Assembly: GCA_035269105.1 (NCBI GenBank) | Contig: DATFJP010000194.1 | Coordinates: 1 to 21,543, forward strand | Source of the DNA: JAQYVZ01 sp035269105 | GTDB lineage: Bacteria; Desulfobacterota; Desulfuromonadia; Desulfuromonadales; BM103 | Reading direction: 5' to 3' | DNA: 21,543 bases | In this document: positions 1-7,207 of the stretch, one piece after another | How positions within the stretch are numbered: the stretch's first letter is position 1 | How the letters are laid out: each line of letters opens with the position of its first letter | Translations under genes and position numbers: made by a program | Notes under the pieces: model-generated | What the model saw: the letters and a program-made list of their open reading frames with translations, nothing else | Told to the model about the DNA's origin: nothing | The model's database searches: none

Positions 1-452
1 CGTTTGGCCACCGAGAAGGCCTTGTGCAGAAAGCGGTTGAGAATCAGGCCAGCTGTGCGAAATTCGACGGCATAGCTATAGGCGGTCTTGATCTGACCGA
101 GGATCTGTGGCTCACCGATCACCATGGAGTCGAGGCTGGAAGCAACCCGGAAGAGGTGGTGGATCGCTGCTTCGTCGGTGTAGTCGTAAAGATGTTTTTC
201 CAGTTCCGTCTGAGGCAGGTCGTGAAACTCCGCCAGAAATCGGCGCATGCCGATGACTGCAGCCTCCGGGTCTTTGCTGGCGGCATAAAGCTCCACCCGG
301 TTGCAGGTGGAAACAATCAGCCCTTCAGCGATCGCCGGCAGGGCCGCCAGCTTCTGCAGCGGTTCTTCCATGGCGTTCGGCGGGAAAGCGATTCGCTCCC
401 GAATTTCCACCGGCGCGGTTTTATGACTTAATCCGACAATGACGATATGCAT
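1..452 (-). CDS. hemA: Glutamyl-tRNA reductase, N-terminal part (runs off the window)
   Basis: Reduces glutamyl-tRNA(Glu) with NADPH to glutamate-1-semialdehyde, the first committed step of C5-pathway tetrapyrrole synthesis in the cytoplasm. The first 150 residues are present. They begin MHIVIVGLSHKTAPVEIRE, the usual start of the family, and contain STCNRVE with the catalytic Cys at residue 50. SSLDSMVIGEPQILGQIK near residues 105-122 is another family signature. The ATG at 450-452 follows a purine-rich GGGGACAG stretch. The gene lies 27 bases downstream of ccsB on the same strand, so the two are probably co-transcribed. The C-terminal NADPH-binding and dimerisation domains lie outside the window. 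Confidence 0.97.
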   Translation of the reverse strand, partial: MHIVIVGLSHKTAPVEIRERIAFPPNAMEEPLQKLAALPAIAEGLIVSTCNRVELYAASKDPEAAVIGMRRFLAEFHDLPQTELEKHLYDYTDEAAIHHLFRVASSLDSMVIGEPQILGQIKTAYSYAVEFRTAGLILNRFLHKAFSVAK

Positions 453-479
453 GGCTCTGTCCCCGGTGCAGTCCGCTGA

Positions 480-1313
480 CTATCCGGCAAAGTCGCTGAA
501 GCTGTGAACACCGGATAAAAACAGATTGACACCGAAGAAGGTGAACAACAGGCAGAGAAAACCGATGATGGCGAAAATCGCCGCACGACGGCCGCGCCAG
601 CCGACGGTCAGACGGCCATGCAGCAAGGCCGCATAGAGAAACCAGGTGATCAGGGCCCAGGTTTCCTTGGGATCCCACCGCCAATAGCCGCCCCAGGCAG
701 AATTGGCCCAGATGGCTCCGGAGATGATGCCCATGGTCATCAGCGGAAAGCCGAACGTCAGGCACTTGTAGTTGATGCTGTCGAGAACGTCCAGCGAAGG
801 CAGTCGATAAAAGAGGGCCGAGAATTTTTTGCTTTTCAGCATCCGCTCCTGAAGCAGGTACATGATACCGGCGATCCCGGCCACGGCAAAAATGGCATGA
901 CCGAGAAAAGCCAGGGTCACATGGATTGGAAACCACCAACTGTCGAGTACGGGGTTGATGGCCACCGGCTGCCGCGGGGCAACCGTGCCGCCGATCATCA
1001 GGATCAAGGCCAGCGGACAGACGAATGCGCCCAGGATGACGGTTCGGTAACGCAGCTCGAAGAGCAGAAAAATGCCGACCAGGGAAAAGGCAAAGAAAGA
1101 AAGGCTCTCATGAAAACTGGCGACCGGGGTAACGCCGGTCGCCAGCCAGCGGTTGGAGATCGTCAGGCAGTGGAGCAGAAAACCGCCGACCAGAGCATAC
1201 TTGGCATACTGCGCCAGCTTGTCCTTAAGGCTGATGACGCTGATCAAATACAGAATGGTCGATGCGAAATAGACCAGCAGGGTGGCTTTGAACAACAGTA
1301 GATTGAGGATCAT
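480..1313 (-). CDS. ccsB: Cytochrome c biogenesis protein CcsB/CcsA family (system II, ResC-like)
   Basis: Polytopic membrane protein of 277 residues that handles haem for system II cytochrome c maturation. The diagnostic tryptophan-rich haem-binding motif WGGYWRWDPKETW is at residues 207-219. It is flanked by hydrophobic helices and by candidate haem-ligand histidines (His131, His139, His232). About eight membrane segments can be read from the hydrophobic blocks. It lacks the large Ccs1/ResB partner domain, so a separate ccs1 would be expected elsewhere. Placement immediately upstream of hemA matches the arrangement I recall from Geobacter-type genomes and links haem synthesis to cytochrome assembly. 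The start is the ATG at 1311-1313, with a weak GGAT upstream. Confidence 0.93.
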   Translation of the reverse strand: MILNLLLFKATLLVYFASTILYLISVISLKDKLAQYAKYALVGGFLLHCLTISNRWLATGVTPVASFHESLSFFAFSLVGIFLLFELRYRTVILGAFVCPLALILMIGGTVAPRQPVAINPVLDSWWFPIHVTLAFLGHAIFAVAGIAGIMYLLQERMLKSKKFSALFYRLPSLDVLDSINYKCLTFGFPLMTMGIISGAIWANSAWGGYWRWDPKETWALITWFLYAALLHGRLTVGWRGRRAAIFAIIGFLCLLFTFFGVNLFLSGVHSFSDFAG

Positions 1314-1541
1314 GGCGAGTCATCCGGTGTCTGCGCCCGCAGGCAAAAAAGGCTCCTCGGCACGCCGGCGAGGGACAGTGAGTCGATCGGTACAGCGTCC
1401 TCCACTGAAAAAACCAGCATACAATCGCAATACAGCCCGGCTCAGAAAGCTCGGGCAGAATTGAAATTATAAGCATGACAGCGGAAAACTGTCAATTTTT
1501 CTTGAAATCGCCCGCTGCAGAGGCCCGGCTGGGTTCTCGTT

Positions 1542-1567
1542 CCCTGTAACCTCTATCGATTACAGGG
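1542..1567 (-). terminator. Hairpin downstream of the SIS-domain gene
   Basis: A perfect 8-bp inverted repeat (CCCTGTAA / TTACAGGG, 10-base loop) starts 3 bases after the stop of the SIS-domain gene. No T-run follows on the minus strand, so it is only a possible terminator or mRNA-stabilising hairpin. Confidence 0.35.
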
Positions 1568-1569
1568 TC

Positions 1570-2145
1570 CTAGATGCCGAACAGTTCCGCTTCGACGAGG
1601 GCGCAAAGCAGGTTGCCGATCGAGAGAACGCTTTCCAGCAAGCGGGGCGCTGAATCGGATGGCAGCTGCAGCTGCAGTTCGGGGACCATTTTGGCCGGTG
1701 CCGCATGGGCACTGCAGATCAGGGCGGTCCGACAGCCAAGCTGTTCGGCGGTTTCAAGAACCTCCCGGTCGGCAGCAGACAGTTCGGTGCCGGCCAAAAC
1801 CAGCAGGGTGTCCCGGTCGGTAGCCAGAGCCCGCAACTGCCGGCTGAAGAACTGATGGCTCTGATTGTCCGCGGCGAGAAAGGTGGCCAGTCCCGGGTCG
1901 TTGGTCAGGGCGATAGTCGGCAGGGCCGGACGTTCTATGGTCTGGCGATGAATAAAGGTTTGGCCAAGCAGGCTGGCGATGGTGCCGAACGGACCGCTGC
2001 CGGCCAGGAAAAGACGGCCCCCCTGGTGGAAATTGGTCACCAGTTGTCGGGTCAACTCCCCGAGCACCTTTTCCTGTGACAACAGATAAGGATCCAGCAG
2101 AGCGATTTGTTGCTCAACGATTGCGGCAATTCGGTCCCGGGTCAT
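1570..2145 (-). CDS. SIS-domain protein, GmhA/DiaA-like fold
   Basis: A 191-residue protein with one sugar-isomerase (SIS) domain. It has an N-terminal helical region, then GRLFLAGSGPFGTIA (residues 43-57), where the phosphosugar loop normally lies. The order of strands and helices resembles phosphoheptose isomerase GmhA and the replication factor DiaA. The second SIS loop, normally a Ser/Thr-rich STSGNS-like stretch, is LAGTELS (117-123). The C-terminal His-rich helix of GmhA is replaced by LLESVLSIGNLLCALVE. I therefore do not expect isomerase activity; a sugar-phosphate-sensing or structural role is more likely. It has its own strong-looking promoter (2196-2224) and appears to be a single-gene unit. 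Confidence 0.75.
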   Translation of the reverse strand: MTRDRIAAIVEQQIALLDPYLLSQEKVLGELTRQLVTNFHQGGRLFLAGSGPFGTIASLLGQTFIHRQTIERPALPTIALTNDPGLATFLAADNQSHQFFSRQLRALATDRDTLLVLAGTELSAADREVLETAEQLGCRTALICSAHAAPAKMVPELQLQLPSDSAPRLLESVLSIGNLLCALVEAELFGI

Positions 2146-2195
2146 GTCCGCCTGTTCCAGACCAGTGTCCTGATTGGTCTATCGATTCGCTGGGT

Positions 2196-2224
2196 ATCTT
2201 AGTTTTGTCGATAACGCCTGTCAA
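2196..2224 (-). promoter_or_regulatory. Sigma-70-type promoter for the SIS-domain gene
   Basis: On the minus strand TTGACA (2224-2219) and TAAGAT (2201-2196) are separated by exactly 17 bases. This is a near-consensus promoter about 50 bases before the ATG. It is divergent from the trxA promoter. Confidence 0.6.
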
Positions 2225-2258
2225 GGATTGCCTGCCGGGCAAGAAACATTCAAAAAGC

Positions 2259-2286
2259 TTGATTTTTTATCATGGTGCATTATGAT
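2259..2286 (+). promoter_or_regulatory. Sigma-70-type promoter for trxA
   Basis: TTGATT (2259-2264) and TATGAT (2281-2286) with a 16-base spacer lie about 55 bases before the thioredoxin start codon. The promoter is back to back with that of the SIS-domain gene. Confidence 0.5.
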
Positions 2287-2340
2287 TATGACGATGCGTT
2301 TTTTGTTCAAAAAGTGGATTTCGACAAAGGAGAGTTTATC

Positions 2341-2670
2341 ATGGCGAGTGACAAAGTCGTCCAGTTGACGGATGATTCTTTTGAAAGTGAAGTCAAGCAG
2401 TCTTCGGTGCCGGTCCTGATCGATTTCTGGGCTTCCTGGTGCGCCCCCTGCAAGGCGATTGGTCCGGTCGTGGATCAGCTGGCCGATGAATTCGAGGGCC
2501 AGGTCAAGATCTGCAAACTCAATGTGGATGAAAACCCCGCGACTCCCGGCCAGTTCGGCGTGCGCGGAATTCCAACCCTGATCCTGTTCAAAGATGGCGA
2601 AGTGGTCGACCAGGTGGTTGGTGCGGTCCCTAAAAACCAGTTGGAAGGCCTGATCAAGAAAGCGCTGTAA
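2341..2670 (+). CDS. trxA: Thioredoxin
   Basis: A 109-residue cytoplasmic dithiol oxidoreductase that keeps protein thiols reduced, recycled by thioredoxin reductase. The active site WCAPC is at residues 33-37 (the more usual form is WCGPC) and the cis-proline loop GIPTL at 76-80. The length equals that of E. coli TrxA. The start is the ATG at 2341, preceded by AAAGGAG about 8 bases upstream; an earlier in-frame ATG at 2272 would overlap the promoter and lacks such a site. It is a single-gene transcript with a strong terminator directly after it. Confidence 0.97.
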   Translation: MASDKVVQLTDDSFESEVKQSSVPVLIDFWASWCAPCKAIGPVVDQLADEFEGQVKICKLNVDENPATPGQFGVRGIPTLILFKDGEVVDQVVGAVPKNQLEGLIKKAL

Positions 2671-2695
2671 AAGGTTTTCAAAAGCGGACAGTAAC

Positions 2696-2722
2696 CGGGC
2701 CCGGCAGGATTTGCCGGGCCCG
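2696..2722 (+). terminator. Terminator after trxA
   Basis: A perfect 11-bp GC-rich stem (2696-2706 with 2712-2722) with a 5-base loop lies 25 bases after the trxA stop. It is followed by ATGTGTTTGAT, only moderately T-rich. Confidence 0.65.
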
Positions 2723-2866
2723 ATGTGTTTGATCGGCCTGAAAGTGCAGCGGTGGCCCGATAGGGCAGTTTTGCAGGACACTGGTACCAATGGCAGCGAA
2801 AGTTGGCTTGACTCAGCCTGCTGTCCCATCGGCCGGATCTCATGTGAAAGGGTAAAATCTCAAACC

Positions 2867-4063
2867 ATGCACAGCGAACCCAGTCAGCAGCAAAGCGTAC
2901 TCGGCGACCGGCAGGCTCTCTGGATTCTGCTGGGCGGCATGCTGGGCATGATGGTGGCTATGGGGATCGGGCGTTTCGCCTTTACCCCCATCCTGCCGCT
3001 CATGCAGCGTGATCTGGGGATGAGCAATACGGTGGCTGGCTGGCTGGCCGGCCTGAACTACGTCGGTTACCTGGCCGGTGCCATTCTTTGTACGGTCTGC
3101 CCCCGCCTGCTCCGCTGCCGCTTTTTCACCGCAAGTATTCTGGTATTGAGCATCGTATCGACCTTCGCCATGGGACTGACCACTGCAGTGGCTTGGTGGG
3201 GCGTTTTGCGGTTGGTCGGAGGGGTTGCCAGTGCCGTGCTGTTCATCGTCATCTCTGCGGAAGTGACCGAGTCCTTGCTGCGTTCCCGACGTAGTCGCTG
3301 GTCCGGTGCTCTTTATGGAGGCATCGGACTGGGGATCGCCTTCAGCGGCCTGCTCGTGCCGCTTCTGGACGCCTTCGGTGATTGGGCCTTGGCCTGGATC
3401 GGCATGGGCGGATCGGCATTGGTCCTGGCCATGATCGGGCTGGCCCTTGGTCGACGGCGGGGGCAGGTCGGGTCGGCTGCCGCTGAGTACGATCTTCGTC
3501 TGTCTGGAATCAAGGGTCTCTGGTTGTTGTCGGCTGCTTATTTCTTCGAAGGCCTCGGCTACGTGGTGAGCGCGACCTTTCTGGTGGCGATCGTCGCCCT
3601 GACCCCGGGTCTCGACGCTCTGGCACCTTACAGCTGGGTGGCGGTCGGCCTGGCCGCGGTGCCTTCGACTTTTTTCTGGCCGTACCTGGCGAGAAAGGTC
3701 GGTCATCAAAGAGCTCTGCTGGCGGCCTATATTCTGCAGGCTTCAGGGATTCTGGCGAGCATTTGGGCAGATACGGTGATCGAGGTGCTGTTCGTCGCCG
3801 TCTCTTTCGGCGGGACCTTTCTCGGCATCGTTGCCCTGACCCTGGCGGAGGGCAGCCGGCGACTGCCGGGGGACGGCCGACGCGCCGCTGCTTTTTTGAC
3901 TGCCTGTTTCGGTATCGGCCAGGTGCTGGGACCGATCATCGCCGGTATGCTGGCCGATCGCCGGGATGGTTTTGCCATTCCCCTGGCTCTTGCTGCCGCC
4001 TGCGTGGCGGCCGGGGCCATCTGTATTCTCGTGGACCGCCGTTTTCTGCAACCCTCTTTTTGA
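2867..4063 (+). CDS. YbfB/YjiJ-family MFS transporter
   Basis: A 398-residue inner-membrane transporter of the major facilitator superfamily with about 12 hydrophobic segments. The motif GIGRFAFTPILPLM (residues 33-46) in the first helix is characteristic of the MFS_4 / YbfB subgroup, whose substrates are largely unknown. I chose the ATG at 2867, which gives a normal short cytoplasmic N-terminus. Upstream in-frame codons back to 2711 overlap the trxA terminator region and encode no membrane or conserved sequence. The Shine-Dalgarno sequence is weak (AAAGGG, far upstream). The downstream tautomerase gene begins 12 bases after the stop, so the two probably form an operon and may act on the same small carbonyl or aromatic compound; that is inference. 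Confidence 0.88.
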   Translation: MHSEPSQQQSVLGDRQALWILLGGMLGMMVAMGIGRFAFTPILPLMQRDLGMSNTVAGWLAGLNYVGYLAGAILCTVCPRLLRCRFFTASILVLSIVSTFAMGLTTAVAWWGVLRLVGGVASAVLFIVISAEVTESLLRSRRSRWSGALYGGIGLGIAFSGLLVPLLDAFGDWALAWIGMGGSALVLAMIGLALGRRRGQVGSAAAEYDLRLSGIKGLWLLSAAYFFEGLGYVVSATFLVAIVALTPGLDALAPYSWVAVGLAAVPSTFFWPYLARKVGHQRALLAAYILQASGILASIWADTVIEVLFVAVSFGGTFLGIVALTLAEGSRRLPGDGRRAAAFLTACFGIGQVLGPIIAGMLADRRDGFAIPLALAAACVAAGAICILVDRRFLQPSF

Positions 4064-4075
4064 AGGAGCTGTGAC

Positions 4076-4279
4076 ATGCCTTACGTGAACATCAAGATTA
4101 CCCGGGAAGGAGCGACCGACGAACAGAAGGCTCGCCTGATCAAGGGAGCGACGGATCTGCTGGTCGAGGTTCTGGGAAAAAACCCGGCAACCACGGTGGT
4201 CGTCATCGACGAAGTCGAAACCGACAACTGGGGTATTGGCGGGGAATCGGTGACCGTCAGACGGCAAGGCGGCAGATAG
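4076..4279 (+). CDS. 4-oxalocrotonate tautomerase family protein
   Basis: A 67-residue small tautomerase. After removal of Met1 the N-terminal residue is Pro, the catalytic base of this superfamily. The body (PYVNIKITREGATDEQKARL) fits the beta-alpha-beta monomer that assembles into hexamers. A good ribosome site, AAGGAG, lies about 9 bases upstream. It follows the MFS gene closely. The precise substrate cannot be told from sequence; many such genes encode promiscuous keto-enol tautomerases. Confidence 0.92.
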   Translation: MPYVNIKITREGATDEQKARLIKGATDLLVEVLGKNPATTVVVIDEVETDNWGIGGESVTVRRQGGR

Positions 4280-4310
4280 CTGAAAGAGGCCTTTCCGGTT
4301 TGAGAATTGT

Positions 4311-4333
4311 CCCGGGCTGTACTGACGCCCGGG
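4311..4333. terminator. Hairpin between convergent genes
   Basis: CCCGGGC and GCCCGGG form a 7-bp stem with a 9-base loop between the tautomerase gene (plus) and the rhodanese-YceI gene (minus). No clear T-run follows on either side. Possibly a bidirectional terminator. Confidence 0.4.
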
Positions 4334-4387
4334 TTCGCGGCATGGCTTCCGGTGTCGGGCTTCTTTCCGCTGTTCTCGTGCAGGACC

Positions 4388-5332
4388 TTAACCGCAGGCG
4401 TGAGAGGCCCGCTCGGCAACGATCAGGATCTGCAGGCTGATCAGGTCGAACACCAGGTGCATACCGAGGTGTTCGAACAACTTGCCGGATCCGTAATTAA
4501 TCTTATAACGGGTCCGGTCGATGTCGAAATGGGCCTCGGCCACCAGGCCGCCCTCCGGACCGGGTGTCACGGTCGCCGGGAAATTCAGGATATTGATGAC
4601 GCCGCGCAGTTCAAGGAAACCTTCGATGATATAGTTCGGCGAACCAAGGGCGCCATCCTCGGACCGGTAAATTTTTTCCAGGGTATAGGTTGCCGTCGGG
4701 AAGGCTTTGGTGAAAAAGAAATCGTCCGAGCTGAGATGGCGGAGCAGCACCGGCTGCAGTTCTTCGCCTTCCAGGTTGATGTTGCGGATCGTGTTCATGT
4801 CGACGATGAAGCTGCCACTGGCCTGGCCGTCACCGATCGATATTCGCCCCTCGGCAATCTCTACCGTCCCGAAGTGCTTGTTGTCCCGGTTGCGCCCCGT
4901 CCATTCGATGCAGCTCTTTTTGCTGTCGACTTTGTAGTCGCCGTCGGCCAGAGGCACCGTACTGAAAGGGGCTTCCGGCTCGTCAGGAGCCGTTCCTTCC
5001 AAGGGGAGACCGGCCTTGCGCCAGGCTTCAAGACCGCCTGCCAGAAGAGCGATATTGCGGTAACCGGCATGATGCAGTTTTTCTGCCGCCGCAAGCGCTT
5101 CCATACCGTTTTCGCTGCCACCATAAAGGATGATGGGGGCCTCCCGGTCGGAGGTGATTTTCTCCGCCTGTTGGAGAAAGTCAACCTGGTAGATGCAGGC
5201 ATTGTAAGCATGCGGCAGACGAACCTTCTGGAAGTGATCTTCGGGCAGAGTATCGATAAGAAACGGCGCCGGTTTTTCCGTCAGCAGGCCCTGGACATGT
5301 TCGGGCGAGAGTTTGTTGAACTGAATGTCCAT
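4388..5332 (-). CDS. Rhodanese-like domain fused to YceI domain
   Basis: A 314-residue two-domain protein. Residues about 1-112 have a rhodanese fold (PAPFLIDTLPEDHF, then LLAGGLEAWRKAGLPLEG). Residues about 132-305 match the YceI lipid-binding barrel (GDYKVDSKKSCIEWTGRN; LRHLSSDDFFFTKAFPTATY; YKINYGSGKLFEHLG). In active rhodaneses a Cys begins the active-site loop after the hydrophobic strand. Here the strand PIILY is followed by GGSENGME, so Cys is replaced by Gly71 and sulfur transfer is not expected. The start is the ATG at 5330-5332, with AAAAGGAG just upstream; the open frame continues further upstream but without coding character. No signal peptide is visible, so unlike most YceI proteins it seems cytoplasmic. 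Confidence 0.88.
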   Translation of the reverse strand: MDIQFNKLSPEHVQGLLTEKPAPFLIDTLPEDHFQKVRLPHAYNACIYQVDFLQQAEKITSDREAPIILYGGSENGMEALAAAEKLHHAGYRNIALLAGGLEAWRKAGLPLEGTAPDEPEAPFSTVPLADGDYKVDSKKSCIEWTGRNRDNKHFGTVEIAEGRISIGDGQASGSFIVDMNTIRNINLEGEELQPVLLRHLSSDDFFFTKAFPTATYTLEKIYRSEDGALGSPNYIIEGFLELRGVINILNFPATVTPGPEGGLVAEAHFDIDRTRYKINYGSGKLFEHLGMHLVFDLISLQILIVAERASHACG

Positions 5333-5530
5333 TTCCAGTCTCCTTTTGGTCGGTTTCCTGGTCGAAGCGATACACTCCAAGAGTATCACAGAACTTCTGC
5401 GGGACAACGCCGGGGGCCGGAAGATCTTCCAGGTGCTACCCAGGGTTTGACCGGCCATGCCGACCTGAGGTAAACTGACGCCGTTCAAGGTTGCCGCGCC
5501 TGGCCAGGAAAGAAGTGGCTTCAGTCAATT

Positions 5531-5716
5531 ATGATGATTCTTGCCTGCATACCCCTCGGCGTGCTCTGTCTGATTCTCGCCATGCTCTGCCTGCGGTCCG
5601 GCCGCAGGCGGCACGCCCTTGTCTGCGCCATTTTTGGTTTCTTTTTTCTGGGGGCCGCTGCCCTGATGAGTTACGGAACCCAGGTGCTGCTTCAGGAAAT
5701 CGCCCGCACCACCTGA
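5531..5716 (+). CDS. Small two-helix membrane protein, unknown function
   Basis: A 61-residue reading frame with two strong hydrophobic stretches (about residues 4-20 and 29-47) separated by the basic loop RSGRRRH, the charge pattern of a small inner-membrane hairpin protein. The ribosome site is weak (GGAAAG, about 20 bases upstream). It precedes another small membrane protein gene on the same strand. I do not recognise a family. It could be a chance open frame, but the composition is convincingly membrane-protein-like. Confidence 0.5.
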   Translation: MMILACIPLGVLCLILAMLCLRSGRRRHALVCAIFGFFFLGAAALMSYGTQVLLQEIARTT

Positions 5717-5824
5717 GTCAGGCAACCGACGGCAATGCGCAGAAGATTCCCCCCCCAGAAACCCTGCAGATTGGGTTGGAAAAGCCCCTGACGGGCCAGG
5801 TTGACGGAATTGTCACGGTTGTGA

Positions 5825-6226
5825 ATGGAAGATAAGCCGAAACGGGTCAACAGCGGTTTCCTGCGTATGGTGCTGGTGACAGCGGGGTTCTGCTCTACGC
5901 TGCTGGCGGTGGTGGGGATCTTTCTGCCGCTGCTGCCGACGGTCCCCCTTCTGCTGCTGGCGGCGGCCTGTTTCGCTCGCAGTTCGGAGCGGTTTCACAA
6001 CTGGCTGCTCGAGCATCCGCAACTCGGGCCGATGGTTCGCAGTTATCTCGGCGGCCGCGGTGTTCCGCTACGGGCCAAACTGACGGCGATCGGCCTGATC
6101 TGGATCACGATTCCAACCTCTGTCCTGTTCTTCATCCCTCAGATCTGGGTCGATATCCTGCTGATTGTCATCGGGCTGTGCCTGACGATCTTCCTGCTGC
6201 GCTTGCCGCCGCCCGCCGACAGCTGA
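5825..6226 (+). CDS. YbaN family (DUF454) inner-membrane protein
   Basis: A 133-residue protein with the DUF454 signature GIFLPLLPTVPLLLLAAACFARSSERFHNWLLEHPQLGP... (about residues 31-70). It has three hydrophobic regions: about 15-35 leading into 36-50, 85-102 and 105-126. Homologues such as E. coli YbaN are uncharacterised inner-membrane proteins. It ends 25 bases from the convergent darP gene. It may be transcribed with the small membrane protein upstream, although a 108-base gap separates them. Confidence 0.88.
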   Translation: MEDKPKRVNSGFLRMVLVTAGFCSTLLAVVGIFLPLLPTVPLLLLAAACFARSSERFHNWLLEHPQLGPMVRSYLGGRGVPLRAKLTAIGLIWITIPTSVLFFIPQIWVDILLIVIGLCLTIFLLRLPPPADS

Positions 6227-6251
6227 AAAAGTCGGCAGGCAAAAGAGTCGG

Positions 6252-6758
6252 TCAGTGTCCTGTCTCCTCCGCCTGGCGCAGCCGGCGAAAGATTTCCCGG
6301 AAGGCTTTTTTGTCGCCGCCGTCATGAACGGAACGGGCGAGGCCGGTCAGTCGGTCGATGTCCACCTGCGGATAGCGGGAGCCGATTTCCTCCAGTGCGG
6401 CTGAAAATGTCGCGGCGGAGCAGAGCCTGTCTCTCAGGTCTTCCAGATGATGGAAAACCCGATTATCCTTGCCGTGGACCTCATCGATATCATTGATGGC
6501 GGCGACCAGTTGCTCCTGCTGATCTTCGTCGCGACGCAGCAGTCCAGCCAGATATTTGACCTGACGTTTGCGGGAGCCGTGGCCGCGGGTGTTCCTGGCG
6601 ATCCGCAGTTCTTCTGTCAGGTCGCTGCTCAGGGGCAGCCTGCCCAGATCGGACTCCGGCAGTTCGACCAGCTTCTGTGCCAGTTCTTCTACCGCTTTTG
6701 CGGCGCGTTTGCGGGCGCTGCGGCCGCGCCCTTCATCCCGCGGGGTCAGGTCTTTCAT
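6252..6758 (-). CDS. darP: Ribosome-associated protein DarP/YjgA (DUF615)
   Basis: A 168-residue highly charged protein of the YjgA/DarP family, which in E. coli binds late 50S ribosomal precursors and assists assembly. Family hallmarks are the basic N-terminus (GRSARKRAAKAVEELAQKL), LPESDLGRLPLSSDLTEEL (33-51) and the RGHGSRKRQVKYLAGLLR stretch (58-75). It is the last gene of the dapF operon, and its ATG shares one base with the stop of dtd (TGATG). A minus-strand ribosome site lies inside the end of dtd. Confidence 0.9.
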   Translation of the reverse strand: MKDLTPRDEGRGRSARKRAAKAVEELAQKLVELPESDLGRLPLSSDLTEELRIARNTRGHGSRKRQVKYLAGLLRRDEDQQEQLVAAINDIDEVHGKDNRVFHHLEDLRDRLCSAATFSAALEEIGSRYPQVDIDRLTGLARSVHDGGDKKAFREIFRRLRQAEETGH

Positions 6759-7207
6759 CAGAACTCCTTGCGACTGTCCAACAGCATGGTGACCGGTCCA
6801 TCATTGATCAGCGCGACCTGCATGTGCGCCCGAAAGGTGCCGGTGGCTACCGGCAGGCCTGCCTGGAGCAGGCGGTCGACGAATCGCCGGTAGAGGTCGT
6901 CGGCCAGTTCCGGTTCTGCGGCCCGGGTAAAGCCCGGTCGGCGGCCCTTGCGGCAGTCGCCGAGCAGGGTGAACTGTGACACCACCAGAACTTCCCCGTC
7001 AATTTCTGCGACCGAGAGGTTCATTTTGCCCGCGGCATCCTCGAAAATACGCAGGTTCAGGGTCTTGTCCGCCAGGTAAGCCAGATCCCGGTTCGTGTCT
7101 TGCTGCTCGACGCCGAGCAGGACCAGCAGCCCCCGACCGACTTTACCGACGATTTCACCGTCGACCTCGACCCGGGCCTCTGCCACCCGCTGCAGCACCG
7201 CTTTCAT
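6758..7207 (-). CDS. dtd: D-aminoacyl-tRNA deacylase
   Basis: A 149-residue enzyme that hydrolyses D-amino acids (and misacylated glycine) from tRNA, enforcing chirality in translation. The signature motifs SQFTLLGD (77-84) and NDGPVT (135-140, including the Gly-cisPro chirality-proofreading motif) are intact, and the length is standard. The ATG at 7205-7207 overlaps the nfo stop as ATGA, with AAGGAGAC inside the end of nfo serving as ribosome site. Translational coupling within the operon is therefore likely. Confidence 0.95.
   Translation of the reverse strand: MKAVLQRVAEARVEVDGEIVGKVGRGLLVLLGVEQQDTNRDLAYLADKTLNLRIFEDAAGKMNLSVAEIDGEVLVVSQFTLLGDCRKGRRPGFTRAAEPELADDLYRRFVDRLLQAGLPVATGTFRAHMQVALINDGPVTMLLDSRKEF

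Noticed and set aside
618..1301. Long plus-strand open frame opposite ccsB
   Set aside because: Glutamine- and glycine-rich shadow of a clear membrane-protein gene; no ribosome site or family match.
1225..1476. Open frame upstream of ccsB on the minus strand
   Set aside because: Low-complexity Arg/Ser/Cys composition and overlap with the start of ccsB; not a plausible gene.
2840..3709. 289-codon minus-strand open frame inside the MFS gene
   Set aside because: Composition (Gln, His, Gly, Ser rich) is that of an antisense shadow of a hydrophobic gene.
4307..5473. 388-codon plus-strand open frame opposite the rhodanese-YceI gene
   Set aside because: The minus-strand frame has two recognisable domains and a good start; the plus frame has none.
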